Assembly: GCF_001425905.1 (NCBI RefSeq)
Contig: NZ_LMDY01000015.1
Coordinates: 62,001-126,000, forward strand
DNA: 64,000 nucleotides
Origin: Methylibium sp. Root1272
Lineage (GTDB): Bacteria; Pseudomonadota; Gammaproteobacteria; Burkholderiales; Burkholderiaceae_C
Direction of reading: 5' to 3'
Below the pieces are notes generated by a model. The model did not search any database. It was given only the letters and a program-made list of their open reading frames with translations, and was not told the DNA's origin. The translations under genes and the position numbers were made by a program. How positions within the stretch are numbered: the first letter of the stretch is position 1; every line of letters begins with the position of its first letter. Below, one piece after another: positions 53,851 through 63,199 of this stretch.

Positions 53851-54861
53851 GTGAGCGCGGTGCTCGACGACCCGACGGCGCGCAGCGGCCCGCTCGCGCC
53901 GCTGCGCATGCGCTGGCGCGCCTGGTGGCAGGCCCGCCATCCGCGCAGCGACACGCTGCAGCTCACGCAGCGCAATGTCTACATCCTGCCCACGCGCGCC
54001 GGCTGGGTGTTCGCGCTGACGCTGGGCGTGCTGCTGGTCGCGTCGATCAACTACCAGCTCAGCCTGGGTTACCTGCTGACCTTCCTGCTGGCCGGCAGCG
54101 GCCTGGTGTCGATGCACGTCACGCATGCCACGCTGCGCGGCCTGAGCCTGCACCTGCGCCCGCCCCAGCCGGTGTTCGCGGGTGACGCGGCGGTGGTCGA
54201 GTGCGTGCTGGCATCCACCGCCCCGCGCACCCGGCACGGCATCGGCCTGCGGCTGGCCGGGCCGGAACGATCGCTGCACTGGAGCTGGACCGACGTGCCG
54301 GCCGGGGCCCAGGCCGCCGTGCAGCTGAGCTTCGTCGCGCCGCGGCGCGGCCGGCTGCCGCTGCCCGACGTGGTGCTGGAAACGCGTTTCCCGCTGGGGT
54401 TGTTCCGCGCCTGGAGCGTATGGCGCCCGCTGTCGACCGTGCTCACCTACCCTCAGCCGGAGCGGCCGACGCCCCCGCTCCCCGCGGCCCGGGCCACCGG
54501 TGGCGAGGCGACCACCGCGCGCAGCAGCGAGGGCAGCGAGCTCGAAGGCATCCGCGCCTACCGGCGCGGCGATCCGCTGAAGCTGGTGGTCTGGAAGAAG
54601 GCCGCGCGCGCACTCGACACCGGCGGTGAACTGGTCAGCCGCGACACCCGCAGCGCGGCCCGCCAGGAACTCTGGCTGGACTGGGCAGCGACCGGGGGTC
54701 TGCCGCCCGAAGCAAGGCTCTCGCGGCTGGCGGCCTGGGTGCTCGCCGTGGAGCACAGCGGTGCGGCGTGGGGACTGCGCCTGCCGGGCCGCGAATGGCC
54801 TCCCGCGACGGGCGAGACGCATCGGCGCGCGGCACTGGAGGCGCTGGCGCTGTGGGCCTGA
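53851..54861 (+). CDS. DUF58 domain membrane protein
   Basis: 336-residue protein with two adjacent helices (GWVFALTLGVLLVASINYQL, LGYLLTFLLAGSGLVSMHV) and a C-terminal DUF58 region with FPLGLFRAWSVWRPL and LEGIRAYRRGDPLKLVVWKK, the metal-site type signature. Its start is GTG. It sits in the moxR-DUF58-transglutaminase order common in bacteria, and its stop overlaps the next start as TGATG. Confidence 0.9.
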   Translation: MSAVLDDPTARSGPLAPLRMRWRAWWQARHPRSDTLQLTQRNVYILPTRAGWVFALTLGVLLVASINYQLSLGYLLTFLLAGSGLVSMHVTHATLRGLSLHLRPPQPVFAGDAAVVECVLASTAPRTRHGIGLRLAGPERSLHWSWTDVPAGAQAAVQLSFVAPRRGRLPLPDVVLETRFPLGLFRAWSVWRPLSTVLTYPQPERPTPPLPAARATGGEATTARSSEGSELEGIRAYRRGDPLKLVVWKKAARALDTGGELVSRDTRSAARQELWLDWAATGGLPPEARLSRLAAWVLAVEHSGAAWGLRLPGREWPPATGETHRRAALEALALWA

Positions 54862-56957
54862 TGCGCCGACCCGCGACGATCGCGTGGCCCGGGTGGCGGC
54901 ATCTGCCGCGCGAGGCGCGCGACACGCTGTTCCTGCTGGCGGTGATCGCCTGGACAGTGCTGCCGCACGTCGGCCAGCTGCCGGTCTGGTGCACCGCGCT
55001 GACGGCCGCCGTGCTGCTGTGGCGCGGCGCGCTGACGGTGCGGGGTGCGGCGCTGCCGAACCGCTGGGTCCTGGCCGGCGTGCTGCTGCTGGCGCTGGCG
55101 CTGACCTTCATGACGCACCGCACGCTGCTCGGCAAGGAGTCGGGCATCACGCTGCTGGTGGTGCTGGTGGCCCTGAAGACGCTGGAGCTGCGCGCGCGGC
55201 GCGATGCGTTCGCGGTGTTCTTCCTCGGCTTCTTCCTGGTGCTGACGCACTTCCTGAGCTCGCAGTCGATGGCCATCGCCGCGGCCATGCTGGTGTCGGT
55301 GTGGGGCCTGATGACCGCGCTGGTGCTCGCGCACATGCCGGTCGGCCAGCCCGGCCTGGCGCGGGCCGGCGCGCTCGCCGGCCGCTTCGCGCTGCTCGGC
55401 GCACCGGTGATGCTGCTGCTGTTCCTGCTGTTCCCGCGCATCGGGCCGCTGTGGGGCGTGCCGAACGACGCCGGCGCGAAGACCGGCCTGTCCGGCGAGA
55501 TGCGTGTGGGCATGATCGCCGAGCTGGCGTCCGACGACAGCATCGCGATGCGGGTGCGCGTGCTCTCGGGCACGCCGCCACCACCGGAGCAGCTGTACTT
55601 CCGCGGGCCGGTGCTGAGCGGCTTCGACGGCACGACATGGCGAGTCGGCTCGCCGCGCTTCGCTTCGGGCGCGGCGCTGGCGCGCAACTTGAGGCCGATC
55701 GGCGAGCCGGTCGAGCTCGAGGTCACCGTCGAGCCATCGCGGCTGTCCACCATCCCGGCGCTGGAGGCCACGCCGGCCCTGCCGCCACTGGAGGGTCTGC
55801 GCACGCAGTTGCTCGACGACCTGCACTGGATCACGAACCGCCCGCTGACCGAGCGCATCCGCTACACCGCGCCGTCGTGGCCGCGCTTCGCCCACGGTCC
55901 GACCGAGCCCACGCTCGGCCTGCAGGATGCCCTGGACCTGCCGCCCGGCTTCAACCCGCGCACGCTCGAATGGGCCGCGGCGCTGCGGCGCGACCCACGT
56001 TATGCCCAGGCCGACGGCGACACCCTCGCCGCCGCGCTGATGCAGCACATCCGCCTCGAGAGCTTCAGCTACACGCTGGCCCCCGGCCCCTACGACGAGG
56101 CGCAGCGCGGCACCGCGATCGACGAGTTCTGGCTCGACCGCAAGGCCGGGTTCTGCGAACACTTCGCGACCGCCTTCGTGGTGATCCTGCGCGCGCTCGA
56201 CGTGCCGGCGCGCGTGGTCACCGGCTACCAGGGCGCCGAGCGCAACCCGGTCGACGGCACGCTGGTCGTGCGCAACAGCTTCGCGCACGCCTGGGCCGAG
56301 TACTGGCAGCCCGGCCAGGGCTGGGTGCGCGCTGACCCGACGGCGGCCGTCGCGCCCGAGCGCATCGACCGCAGCCGCCCGCTGACACCGGCCCCCGGCT
56401 TCGTGGCCACCGCCTTCGGCGGCGTGGCGCCCGACGCGCTGCTGCAGCTGCGCGCGCTCTGGGAATCGGCCAACAACGCCTGGAACCAGTGGATCCTGAA
56501 CTATTCGAGCGGCACGCAGTTCGACCTGCTCAAGCGCCTGGGCTATGCCTCACCGAGCTGGGAGGACCTGGCCATGATGCTGATCGTCGTGGCCAGCGCG
56601 CTGAGCCTCGCGGTCGCGGGCTGGGCCTGGTGGAGCCACCATCGCACCGACCCCTGGCTGCGCGCCTACGCGCGCGTGCGGCAGGCGGCCGCGAAGCGGG
56701 GCGTCGCGTCGCACAACGGCGTGCCGCCGCGCACCCTGGCCGCGGCCCTGCGGACACGGCACGGCCACGAGGCAGACGCCGCCGCACGAGCGTTGGACGC
56801 GCTGGACCGCTTGCGCTACGCCCCTACCGACGTACCGGCCTCCAGGTACGGCACGGCCGTGCAGGCACGCCGGCTCGCCGACACCGCCCTGGCCGCCTTG
56901 CGCGACCTGAAGCCTCACACTTCGGCGTCCGAGATGACGATCACCGCTCCCCGATGA
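54861..56957 (+). CDS. tgpA: Membrane transglutaminase-like protein (TgpA family)
   Basis: 698-residue protein: several N-terminal helices (residues about 15-200, DUF3488), a periplasmic transglutaminase-like domain with the catalytic triad Cys432 in KAGFCEHFATAF, His476 in SFAHAWAEYW and Asp492 in RADPTAA, then a last helix (MMLIVVASALSLAVAGWAWW) and a cytosolic DUF4129 tail. Works in the envelope on unknown protein or peptidoglycan substrate. Start ATG 54861 overlaps the DUF58 stop, and its stop overlaps mltB, so the four genes are coupled. Confidence 0.92.
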   Translation: MRRPATIAWPGWRHLPREARDTLFLLAVIAWTVLPHVGQLPVWCTALTAAVLLWRGALTVRGAALPNRWVLAGVLLLALALTFMTHRTLLGKESGITLLVVLVALKTLELRARRDAFAVFFLGFFLVLTHFLSSQSMAIAAAMLVSVWGLMTALVLAHMPVGQPGLARAGALAGRFALLGAPVMLLLFLLFPRIGPLWGVPNDAGAKTGLSGEMRVGMIAELASDDSIAMRVRVLSGTPPPPEQLYFRGPVLSGFDGTTWRVGSPRFASGAALARNLRPIGEPVELEVTVEPSRLSTIPALEATPALPPLEGLRTQLLDDLHWITNRPLTERIRYTAPSWPRFAHGPTEPTLGLQDALDLPPGFNPRTLEWAAALRRDPRYAQADGDTLAAALMQHIRLESFSYTLAPGPYDEAQRGTAIDEFWLDRKAGFCEHFATAFVVILRALDVPARVVTGYQGAERNPVDGTLVVRNSFAHAWAEYWQPGQGWVRADPTAAVAPERIDRSRPLTPAPGFVATAFGGVAPDALLQLRALWESANNAWNQWILNYSSGTQFDLLKRLGYASPSWEDLAMMLIVVASALSLAVAGWAWWSHHRTDPWLRAYARVRQAAAKRGVASHNGVPPRTLAAALRTRHGHEADAAARALDALDRLRYAPTDVPASRYGTAVQARRLADTALAALRDLKPHTSASEMTITAPR

Positions 56958-58054
56958 TGACGAAACCACGCCCCCTCCCCCTGGCGCTTGCCGCGGCCCT
57001 GATCGCGCTCACGACCCTCTGCCCGACCCCCGCCGCCGAGGCCGCCCGGGCCCGCAAGAAGCCCGTCCCACTGCAGGACGACAACGCACCCGAAGCCGTG
57101 ACCTACGGCCGTCGCGAGGACGTGGTGGCACTCGCCGCCGGCATCGCCGAACGGCGCGGGCTCGACCGCGCCTGGGTCGAGGAGACGCTGGCGCAGGCGC
57201 GCTTCATCCCGGGCGTGGTGCGGCTGATCCAGCCACCGCCGGCCGGCACGGCCAAGAACTGGGCGGCTTACCGCGCGCGCTTCGTCGAGCCGGTGCGCAT
57301 CCGCGCCGGCGTGGCGTTCTGGCGGGAGAACGAGCGCTGGCTGCGCGAGGCCGAGGCGCGCTACGGCGTGCCGGCGGCCATCGTCGTCGGCATCGTCGGC
57401 GTGGAGACCATCTACGCCCAGCACATGGGCAACTTCCGCGTGCTCGACGCGCTGGCCACACTGAGCTTCGACTTCCCGCGCGACGCGCGGCGCGACCGCA
57501 GCCCCTTCTTCCGCGACGAGCTCGAGAGCTTCCTGCTGCTGTGCCGGCAGCAGGGCAGCGACCCGCTGGCGCTCAAGGGCAGCTACGCCGGCGCGATCGG
57601 CATGCCGCAGTTCATGCCGAGCTCGTGGCTGAAGTACGCGGTCGACTTCGACGGCGATGGCCGCATCGACCTGCATGCCAACGCCGCCGACGTGATCGGC
57701 TCGGTGGCGCACTACCTGGCCGAGTTCGGCTGGCAGCGCGGCCAGCCGACCCACTACGCGGTGGGCGCGCCGGTCGACGTGACCGAGCGCGCCACACTTC
57801 TGGCGCCCGACATCCTGCCCAGCTTCAGCGCGACGCAGTTCACCGAGCACGGCGCGGCACTCGAGGCCGCGGGCCGCCAGCACGAGGGTCCGCTGGCGCT
57901 GGTCGAACTGCAGAACGGCAACGCGGCACCGAGCTACGTGGCCGGTACGCAGAATTTCTATGCGATCACGCGCTACAACTGGTCGAGCTACTACGCGCTG
58001 GCGGTGATCGAGCTGGGCCAGGCGATCGCCACGGTGGTCGAGGCCACGCGCTGA
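56954..58054 (+). CDS. mltB: Lytic murein transglycosylase B
   Basis: 366-residue periplasmic lytic transglycosylase. Signal sequence PLPLALAAALIALTTLCPTP without a clear lipobox, so perhaps soluble. The family GH103 catalytic Glu is in IVGIVGVETIYAQHMGNFRV; downstream GSYAGAIGMPQFMPSSWLKY and VDFDGDGRIDL, NAADVIGSVAHYLAEFGW are standard. ATG at 56954 or 56957 overlaps the tgpA stop. Its position in a MoxR/transglutaminase operon suggests coordinated wall remodelling. Confidence 0.93.
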   Translation: MMTKPRPLPLALAAALIALTTLCPTPAAEAARARKKPVPLQDDNAPEAVTYGRREDVVALAAGIAERRGLDRAWVEETLAQARFIPGVVRLIQPPPAGTAKNWAAYRARFVEPVRIRAGVAFWRENERWLREAEARYGVPAAIVVGIVGVETIYAQHMGNFRVLDALATLSFDFPRDARRDRSPFFRDELESFLLLCRQQGSDPLALKGSYAGAIGMPQFMPSSWLKYAVDFDGDGRIDLHANAADVIGSVAHYLAEFGWQRGQPTHYAVGAPVDVTERATLLAPDILPSFSATQFTEHGAALEAAGRQHEGPLALVELQNGNAAPSYVAGTQNFYAITRYNWSSYYALAVIELGQAIATVVEATR

Positions 58055-58100
58055 GGCGGCGCACGATGGAACCCCCGCGCCAGCCGGTGCTCAAGCAGGG

Positions 58101-59213
58101 ATGAACTTTCCGAACTGGCTCCCCCCGGCGATCGCCGACTGGCTGCCCGCGCTGGGCATCGCGGCGGCGGCCATGCTGCTCGCCGAACTCGTGTTCCACG
58201 TCGGCGAGCGCGTGGTGCGGCGCGCCACCCGCAGCACGCCGCTGGCTTCGGCCGTGGCGCAGGCGGTGCGCAGCCCGGCGCGCTGGGCGCTGCCGCTGCT
58301 GGCGCTGAACCTGGTGTGGCACGAGGCAGCCCCCGACACGTTGGCCGGCCTGGCCTCGGTGCAGCGGCTGACCGGCCTGCTGTTGATCGCCGCGCTCACC
58401 TGGCTGCTGGTGCGCGCCGTCAACGGCCTCGCCAAGGCGGTGATCGCGGCCCATCCGGTGACGGTGGCCGACAACCTGGAGGCGCGCCGCATCCATACCC
58501 AGACCCGCGTGCTGTCGCGCACTGTGGCCGGCCTGGTGGTGCTGATCGGCGCGTCGCTGATGCTGATGACCTTTCCGGCGGTGCGCCAGATCGGTACCAG
58601 CCTGCTGGCCTCGGCCGGCGTGGTGGGCATCGTCGCCGGCTTCGCGGCGCGGCCGGTGCTGGGCAACCTGATCGCCGGGCTGCAGATCGGGCTGAGCCAG
58701 CCGATCCGCATCGACGACGTGGTGATCGTCGAGGGCGAATGGGGCGTGATCGAGGAGATAACCGGCACCTACGTCGTCGTGCGCATCTGGGACCAGCGGC
58801 GCCTGGTGGTGCCACTGCAGTACTGGATCGAGAAGCCGTTCCAGAACTGGACCCGCAAGACCTCGGAGTTGATCGGCACCGTGTTCCTGTGGGTCGACTA
58901 CCGCATGCCGCTGGCGCCGCTGCGCGCAGCGCTGCAGCGCGCCTGCGAATCGACCGAGCACTGGGACGGCCGCTTCGCGCTGCTGCAGGTCACCGAGGCC
59001 GGCGAGCACGCGATGCAACTGCGCTGCCTGGTGACTTCGGCCTCGGCACCGGCCGGCTGGGACCTGCGCTGCCATGTGCGCGAGTACCTGGTGGACTTCA
59101 TCCAGCGCGAGTACCCGCAGTACCTGCCGCGGCTGCGTGCGGATGCGCGGATGACTGGCGCTCCCGTCGCCGACGATCCGCCGGGCGGTGGTCCGCCCGC
59201 GATGGTCGGCTGA
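58101..59213 (+). CDS. Mechanosensitive ion channel protein (MscS family, YnaI-like)
   Basis: 370-residue membrane protein with five helices and an MscS core: TSLLASAGVVGIVAGFAARP as pore helix, then QPIRIDDVVIVEGEWGVIEE and RRLVVPLQYWIEKPFQNWTR. Distinct in sequence from the MscS gene at 50.6-51.9 kb. It is 46 bases after mltB on the same strand and probably in the same operon. A Pro/Gly-rich tail ends the protein. Confidence 0.9.
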   Translation: MNFPNWLPPAIADWLPALGIAAAAMLLAELVFHVGERVVRRATRSTPLASAVAQAVRSPARWALPLLALNLVWHEAAPDTLAGLASVQRLTGLLLIAALTWLLVRAVNGLAKAVIAAHPVTVADNLEARRIHTQTRVLSRTVAGLVVLIGASLMLMTFPAVRQIGTSLLASAGVVGIVAGFAARPVLGNLIAGLQIGLSQPIRIDDVVIVEGEWGVIEEITGTYVVVRIWDQRRLVVPLQYWIEKPFQNWTRKTSELIGTVFLWVDYRMPLAPLRAALQRACESTEHWDGRFALLQVTEAGEHAMQLRCLVTSASAPAGWDLRCHVREYLVDFIQREYPQYLPRLRADARMTGAPVADDPPGGGPPAMVG

Positions 59214-59269
59214 GATCGTGAGCGCGCGTCGGGTGGGCAGCGACGCATGGGACGCCTGGCAGGTACCGC

Positions 59270-59275
59270 GATAAT
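59270..59275 (+). promoter_or_regulatory. -10 element just ahead of the YhiN-type gene
   Basis: GATAAT ends 7 bases before the ATG at 59283, predicting a transcript that begins at or within a base or two of the start codon. No clear -35. Confidence 0.35.
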
Positions 59276-59282
59276 CACGCCG

Positions 59283-60539
59283 ATGCAGGGCGCCTCCTCC
59301 TTCGATGTCGTGGTGATCGGCGCGGGAGCGGCCGGCCTCTTCTGCGCCGGCATTGCCGGCCAGCGCGGCCTGCGTGTGCTGCTGGTCGATCACGCGGAGA
59401 AGGTGGCCGAGAAGATCCGCATCTCCGGCGGCGGGCGCTGCAACTTCACCAACCGCGAGACCGGGCCGGCGAACTTCCTGTCGGGCAATCCGGCGTTCTG
59501 CCGCTCGGCCCTGGCGCGCTACACGCCGCGCGACTTCATCGCGCTGGTGCAGCGCCACCGCATCCCCTGGCACGAGAAGCACAAGGGCCAGCTGTTCTGC
59601 GACGAATCCAGCGAAGACCTCATCGCGCTGCTGCTGCGCGAGTGCGAGGCCGGCGGCGTGACGCGCTGGCAGCCCTGTCGCGTTGGTGCGGTGAGGCAGG
59701 CGGCCGGCCGCGGCTTCGAGCTCGACACCGATCGCGGCAGCGTGCGCGCAACGCGCGTGGTAGTCGCCACCGGGGGGCTCTCGATCCCGAAGATCGGCGC
59801 CAGCGATTTCGGCTACCGGCTGGCGCGGCAGTTCGGCCACCGCGTCGTCGAGCCCCGGCCTGCGCTGGTGCCGCTGAGCTTCGATGCCGCAACCTGGGCG
59901 CCGTTCGCGGCGCTGGCCGGCCTGTCGCTCGAGGTGGCGGTGAGCACCGGCCAGGGCCCCGCCGCCGGCCGTTTCCTCGAGGACCTGCTGTTCACGCACC
60001 GCGGTCTCAGCGGCCCGGCGGTGCTGCAGATCTCGAGCTACTGGCAGCCCGGTACGCCGATCGCGCTGGACCTGGCGCCCGGGCAGAATCTGGCCGCCGC
60101 GCTGCGCGAGGCCAAGACGGTGTCGAAGCGCCAGCTCGGCAACGAGCTGGCGACCCGGCTGCCGGCCCGTCTGGCCGAGGCCTGGTGCGCACCGCTCAGC
60201 GGCCTGGCAGCGCGGCCGCTGCCCGAGGTCAAGGACAAGGACCTGGCCGCCCTGGCCGCCTCGCTGCAGCGCTGGACGCTGACGCCAGCCGGCACCGAGG
60301 GCTTCCGCAAGGCCGAGGTCACCGCCGGCGGCGTGGACACGCGAGAACTCAGCTCGCAGACGATGGAAAGCCGGCGCGTGCCCGGCCTGTACTTCATCGG
60401 CGAGGTGGTCGATGTGACCGGCTGGCTCGGCGGCTACAACTTCCAATGGGCCTGGGCCAGCGGGCATGCCTGTGCGCAGGCCTGTGCCGAGGCCACGACC
60501 ACCACCGGTGCCCCGGAGGCGACCGTTCTGCGCCCTTGA
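59283..60539 (+). CDS. YhiN/HI0933-family FAD-dependent flavoprotein
   Basis: 418-residue flavoprotein of the HI0933 family (BaiN-like). N-terminal FAD site [34 protein letters not shown], mid domain [20 protein letters not shown] and C-terminal FAD motif [19 protein letters not shown]. Reductase function in most bacteria is not known; NAD(P)-linked reduction is inferred. ATG at 59283 starts the Rossmann strand directly, which supports the start; no Shine-Dalgarno is seen, in keeping with a leaderless message. Confidence 0.92.
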   Translation: MQGASSFDVVVIGAGAAGLFCAGIAGQRGLRVLLVDHAEKVAEKIRISGGGRCNFTNRETGPANFLSGNPAFCRSALARYTPRDFIALVQRHRIPWHEKHKGQLFCDESSEDLIALLLRECEAGGVTRWQPCRVGAVRQAAGRGFELDTDRGSVRATRVVVATGGLSIPKIGASDFGYRLARQFGHRVVEPRPALVPLSFDAATWAPFAALAGLSLEVAVSTGQGPAAGRFLEDLLFTHRGLSGPAVLQISSYWQPGTPIALDLAPGQNLAAALREAKTVSKRQLGNELATRLPARLAEAWCAPLSGLAARPLPEVKDKDLAALAASLQRWTLTPAGTEGFRKAEVTAGGVDTRELSSQTMESRRVPGLYFIGEVVDVTGWLGGYNFQWAWASGHACAQACAEATTTTGAPEATVLRP

Positions 60540-60557
60540 CGCCCGGTACAGCCCACA

Positions 60558-60587
60558 TTGCGCCGGTTTGCGGCGCCGGTCTATAAT
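60558..60587 (+). promoter_or_regulatory. Promoter of rpsU
   Basis: TTGCGC (60558-60563) and a perfect TATAAT (60582-60587) are 18 bases apart. A leader of about 90 bases follows. Confidence 0.6.
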
Positions 60588-60684
60588 CTTCGTCTTTGCT
60601 GGCAAACCGCGCGCCGAACCCGGCCCGAATCATCCGGAAAGATTCCCCGGAACCCGGTGCGCAAATTCAAGGATCCACCGTTTC

Positions 60685-60897
60685 ATGACCACCGTTCGCG
60701 TCAAAGAAAACGAGCCCTTCGATGTGGCTCTGCGTCGTTTCAAGCGCACGATCGAGAAGATCGGCCTGCTGACGGACCTGCGGGCCCGCGAGTTCTACGA
60801 AAAGCCCACCGCCGAGCGCAAGCGCAAGAAGGCAGCGGCCGTGAAGCGCCACTTCAAGCGCGTGCGCAGCATGCAGCTGCCCAAGAAGCTGTACTGA
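60685..60897 (+). CDS. rpsU: 30S ribosomal protein S21
   Basis: 70-residue basic protein of the small subunit, near the mRNA-exit platform. Starts [20 protein letters not shown] and ends with a very basic stretch [20 protein letters not shown]. Full family length. Own promoter upstream and terminator 21 bases downstream; yqeY follows, as in many Burkholderiales. Confidence 0.97.
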   Translation: MTTVRVKENEPFDVALRRFKRTIEKIGLLTDLRAREFYEKPTAERKRKKAAAVKRHFKRVRSMQLPKKLY

Positions 60898-60918
60898 CCG
60901 CCCCTCAGTCAGCACCAC

Positions 60919-60960
60919 ATCAAGCCCGCGCGGGGACGCCCAAGCGGGCTTGATCGTTTC
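60919..60960 (+). terminator. Hairpin terminator after rpsU
   Basis: ATCAAGCCCGC and GCGGGCTTGAT form an 11-base perfect stem around a 14-base loop, then CGTTTC. The T-run is weak, so partial readthrough to yqeY is likely. Confidence 0.7.
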
Positions 60961-60980
60961 TGGAGACCGGAGAGAGCCTC

Positions 60981-61433
60981 ATGACGAGCCCGATCAAAGA
61001 CCGCATCACCGAAGACATGAAGACCGCGATGCGCGCCAAGGACGCACCGCGCCTCGGCACCATCCGCCTGCTGCTGGCCGCGCTGAAGCAGAAGGAGGTC
61101 GACGAGCGCATCGTGCTCGACGACGCCATGGTGATCGCGATCGTCGACAAGCTGATCAAGCAGCGCAAGGACTCGATCAGCCAGTTCAGCGCCGCCGGCC
61201 GCACCGATCTGGCCGACAAGGAGACCGCTGAACTGGCCGTGCTGGAGGCCTACCTGCCCGCGCGCCTGAGCGTCGAGCAGGTGGCCGCCGAGGTGGCCGC
61301 GATCGTCGCCGAACTCGGCGCCAGTGGCCCGGGCGACATGGGCAAGGTGATGGGTGCGGTCAAGACCCGGCTGGCCGGCAAGGCCGACATGGGGTTGGTG
61401 TCGGCGGCGGTGAAGCAGGCGCTGTCGAAGTAA
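60981..61433 (+). CDS. yqeY: GatB/YqeY domain protein
   Basis: 150-residue YqeY protein related to the tail domain of GatB. Recognised by PIKDRITEDMKTAMRAKD, LAVLEAYLPARLSVEQV, and the C-terminal GDMGKVMGAVKTRLAGKADM. It may bind tRNA; its function is not established. It follows rpsU. Confidence 0.93.
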   Translation: MTSPIKDRITEDMKTAMRAKDAPRLGTIRLLLAALKQKEVDERIVLDDAMVIAIVDKLIKQRKDSISQFSAAGRTDLADKETAELAVLEAYLPARLSVEQVAAEVAAIVAELGASGPGDMGKVMGAVKTRLAGKADMGLVSAAVKQALSK

Positions 61434-61473
61434 GCTCGCTCCGGTACGCCGCCTGCACGACGAGGACCTACTG

Positions 61474-61827
61474 ATGGATCTGCCCGCCACCCGCCTGAAT
61501 GCCGAGATCGCCACGGCACCCCAGCTGACGCCCGACGCGATGGCCGCCGCCGCCGCCGCCGGCTTCCGCAGCGTCGTCAACAACCGCCCCGACTTCGAAG
61601 GCGGGCCGGACCAGCCGAGCAACGCCGCGATCGAGGCCGCCGCGCGCGCCGCCGGCCTCGAGTACGCATTTCTCCCGGTCGCCGGCGGCTTCCAGACGCC
61701 CGAGCAGGTGCAGGCGATGGCCGAGCTGATGGAACGCCTGCCCAAACCGGTGCTGGCGTTCTGCCGCAGCGGTGCCCGCAGCGGCCGGCTGTACGCGTTG
61801 TCGCTAGAACACCGCCAACAGCGCTGA
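61474..61827 (+). CDS. DUF442 phosphatase-like protein (TIGR01244)
   Basis: 117-residue protein with a phosphatase-like loop FCRSGARSGRLYAL and N-terminal core AAGFRSVVNNRPDFEGGPDQ. The cysteine loop marks the DUF442/BLH-associated family of PTP-like or sulfur-transferase enzymes; no beta-lactamase-fold partner is fused or adjacent. Biological role unknown. It is between yqeY and dinB on the same strand, with 40 bases to each. Confidence 0.85.
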   Translation: MDLPATRLNAEIATAPQLTPDAMAAAAAAGFRSVVNNRPDFEGGPDQPSNAAIEAAARAAGLEYAFLPVAGGFQTPEQVQAMAELMERLPKPVLAFCRSGARSGRLYALSLEHRQQR

Positions 61828-61867
61828 GCCCACCGGCCAGCGCCGCCTTCGGCCGGCGGCTCGGCGC

Positions 61868-63058
61868 ATGCCCGAACGCTACATCGCCCATCTCGACATG
61901 GACGCGTTCTACGCGTCGGTCGAGTTGCTGCGTTACCCGGAACTGATCGGCCAACCGGTCGTCATCGGTGGCGGCCGGCGGCACGAGCCGCAGACGCTGG
62001 CCGACGGCAGCCGCCGCTACGCGACGCTGCGCCACTACGCCGGCCGCGGTGTCGTCACCACCGCCACCTATGCCGCGCGCACCTACGGCGTGAACTCCGG
62101 CATGGGCCTGATGAAGGCGGCGGCACTGGCGCCCGACGCGGTGCTGCTGCCGGTCGACTTCGACGAGTACCGGCGCTACTCGAGGCTCTTCAAGGCGGCG
62201 GTGGCCGAGGTCGTCGGCGACACCCCGCCGCTGATCGAGGACCGCGGCGTCGACGAGATCTACATCGATCTCTCCGCCCAGCCTGGCGTTGCAGCCGACC
62301 GCGGCGTGGCGCTGGCGCGTGCCATCAAGGCCCGCGTGCTCGAACGCACCGGGCTCAGCTGCTCGATCGGCGTGACGCCGAACAAGCTGCTGAGCAAACT
62401 CGCCTCCGAGCTCGACAAGCCCGACGGCCTGACCATCCTGCGTGAAGCCGACATCGAGGCGCGCATCTGGCCGCTGCCGGCCCGGCGCATCAACGGCATC
62501 GGCCCCAAGGCCTCGGCGAAGCTCGAGGCGCTGGGCATCCGCACGATCGGCGAGCTGGCTGCCGCCGACCCGGCCTGGCTGCTGGACAACTTCGGCCAGC
62601 ACTACGGCACCTGGCTGCACGCCGCCGCCCACGGCCGCGACGAACGGCCCGTGGTAACGCACAGCGAGCCGGTCAGCCTGAGCCGCGAGACCACCTTCGA
62701 CCGCGACCTGCACCCGCGCAGCGACCGCGCAGAGTTGTCGGCCATCTTCACGCGGCTGTGCGAGCAGGTGGCCGACGACCTGCAGCGCAAGGGCTATGTC
62801 GGCAAGACCATCGGGCTGAAACTGCGCTACGACGACTTCAAGACGGTGACACGCGACCTGACGCTGCCGGCCCCGGTGGACGACCTCGCGGCGATCCGTC
62901 GCGCGGCCGGCGAATGCCTCAAGCGCGCACCGCTCGAGCGGCGGCTGAGGCTGCTGGGCGTGCGCGTGGGCTCGCTGTCGCGCACGAGCGATCGTGTCAC
63001 GTCGGCAACATCGCAGCCGCTTGCGCTACCGCACACGCGATCGCTGTTCGACGACTGA
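61868..63058 (+). CDS. dinB: DNA polymerase IV (Y-family)
   Basis: 396-residue translesion polymerase. Catalytic residues: HLDMDAFYASVE near the start and EDRGVDEIYIDLS; finger/palm SIGVTPNKLLSKLASELDKP; helix-hairpin-helix INGIGPKASAKLEALG; little-finger domain RKGYVGKTIGLKLRYDDFKT. A C-terminal TRSLFDD could contact the sliding clamp. Residues about 37-58 (around RRHEPQTLADGSRRYATL) form an insertion compared with the E. coli protein. No LexA box was found upstream. Confidence 0.92.
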   Translation: MPERYIAHLDMDAFYASVELLRYPELIGQPVVIGGGRRHEPQTLADGSRRYATLRHYAGRGVVTTATYAARTYGVNSGMGLMKAAALAPDAVLLPVDFDEYRRYSRLFKAAVAEVVGDTPPLIEDRGVDEIYIDLSAQPGVAADRGVALARAIKARVLERTGLSCSIGVTPNKLLSKLASELDKPDGLTILREADIEARIWPLPARRINGIGPKASAKLEALGIRTIGELAAADPAWLLDNFGQHYGTWLHAAAHGRDERPVVTHSEPVSLSRETTFDRDLHPRSDRAELSAIFTRLCEQVADDLQRKGYVGKTIGLKLRYDDFKTVTRDLTLPAPVDDLAAIRRAAGECLKRAPLERRLRLLGVRVGSLSRTSDRVTSATSQPLALPHTRSLFDD

Positions 63059-63199
63059 GGTGCTGCTGACATGCCGCAGCCTGTCAGGCGCGCAACTTGC
63101 AGCCCGGGGCGATGGAATGATGTCCTCGACTCCGCAGTGCCCAGGACATCACGAACTCCCACGGCACTGTGGCCTCTTTCGTCGGTGGTTGGAGCCTCC

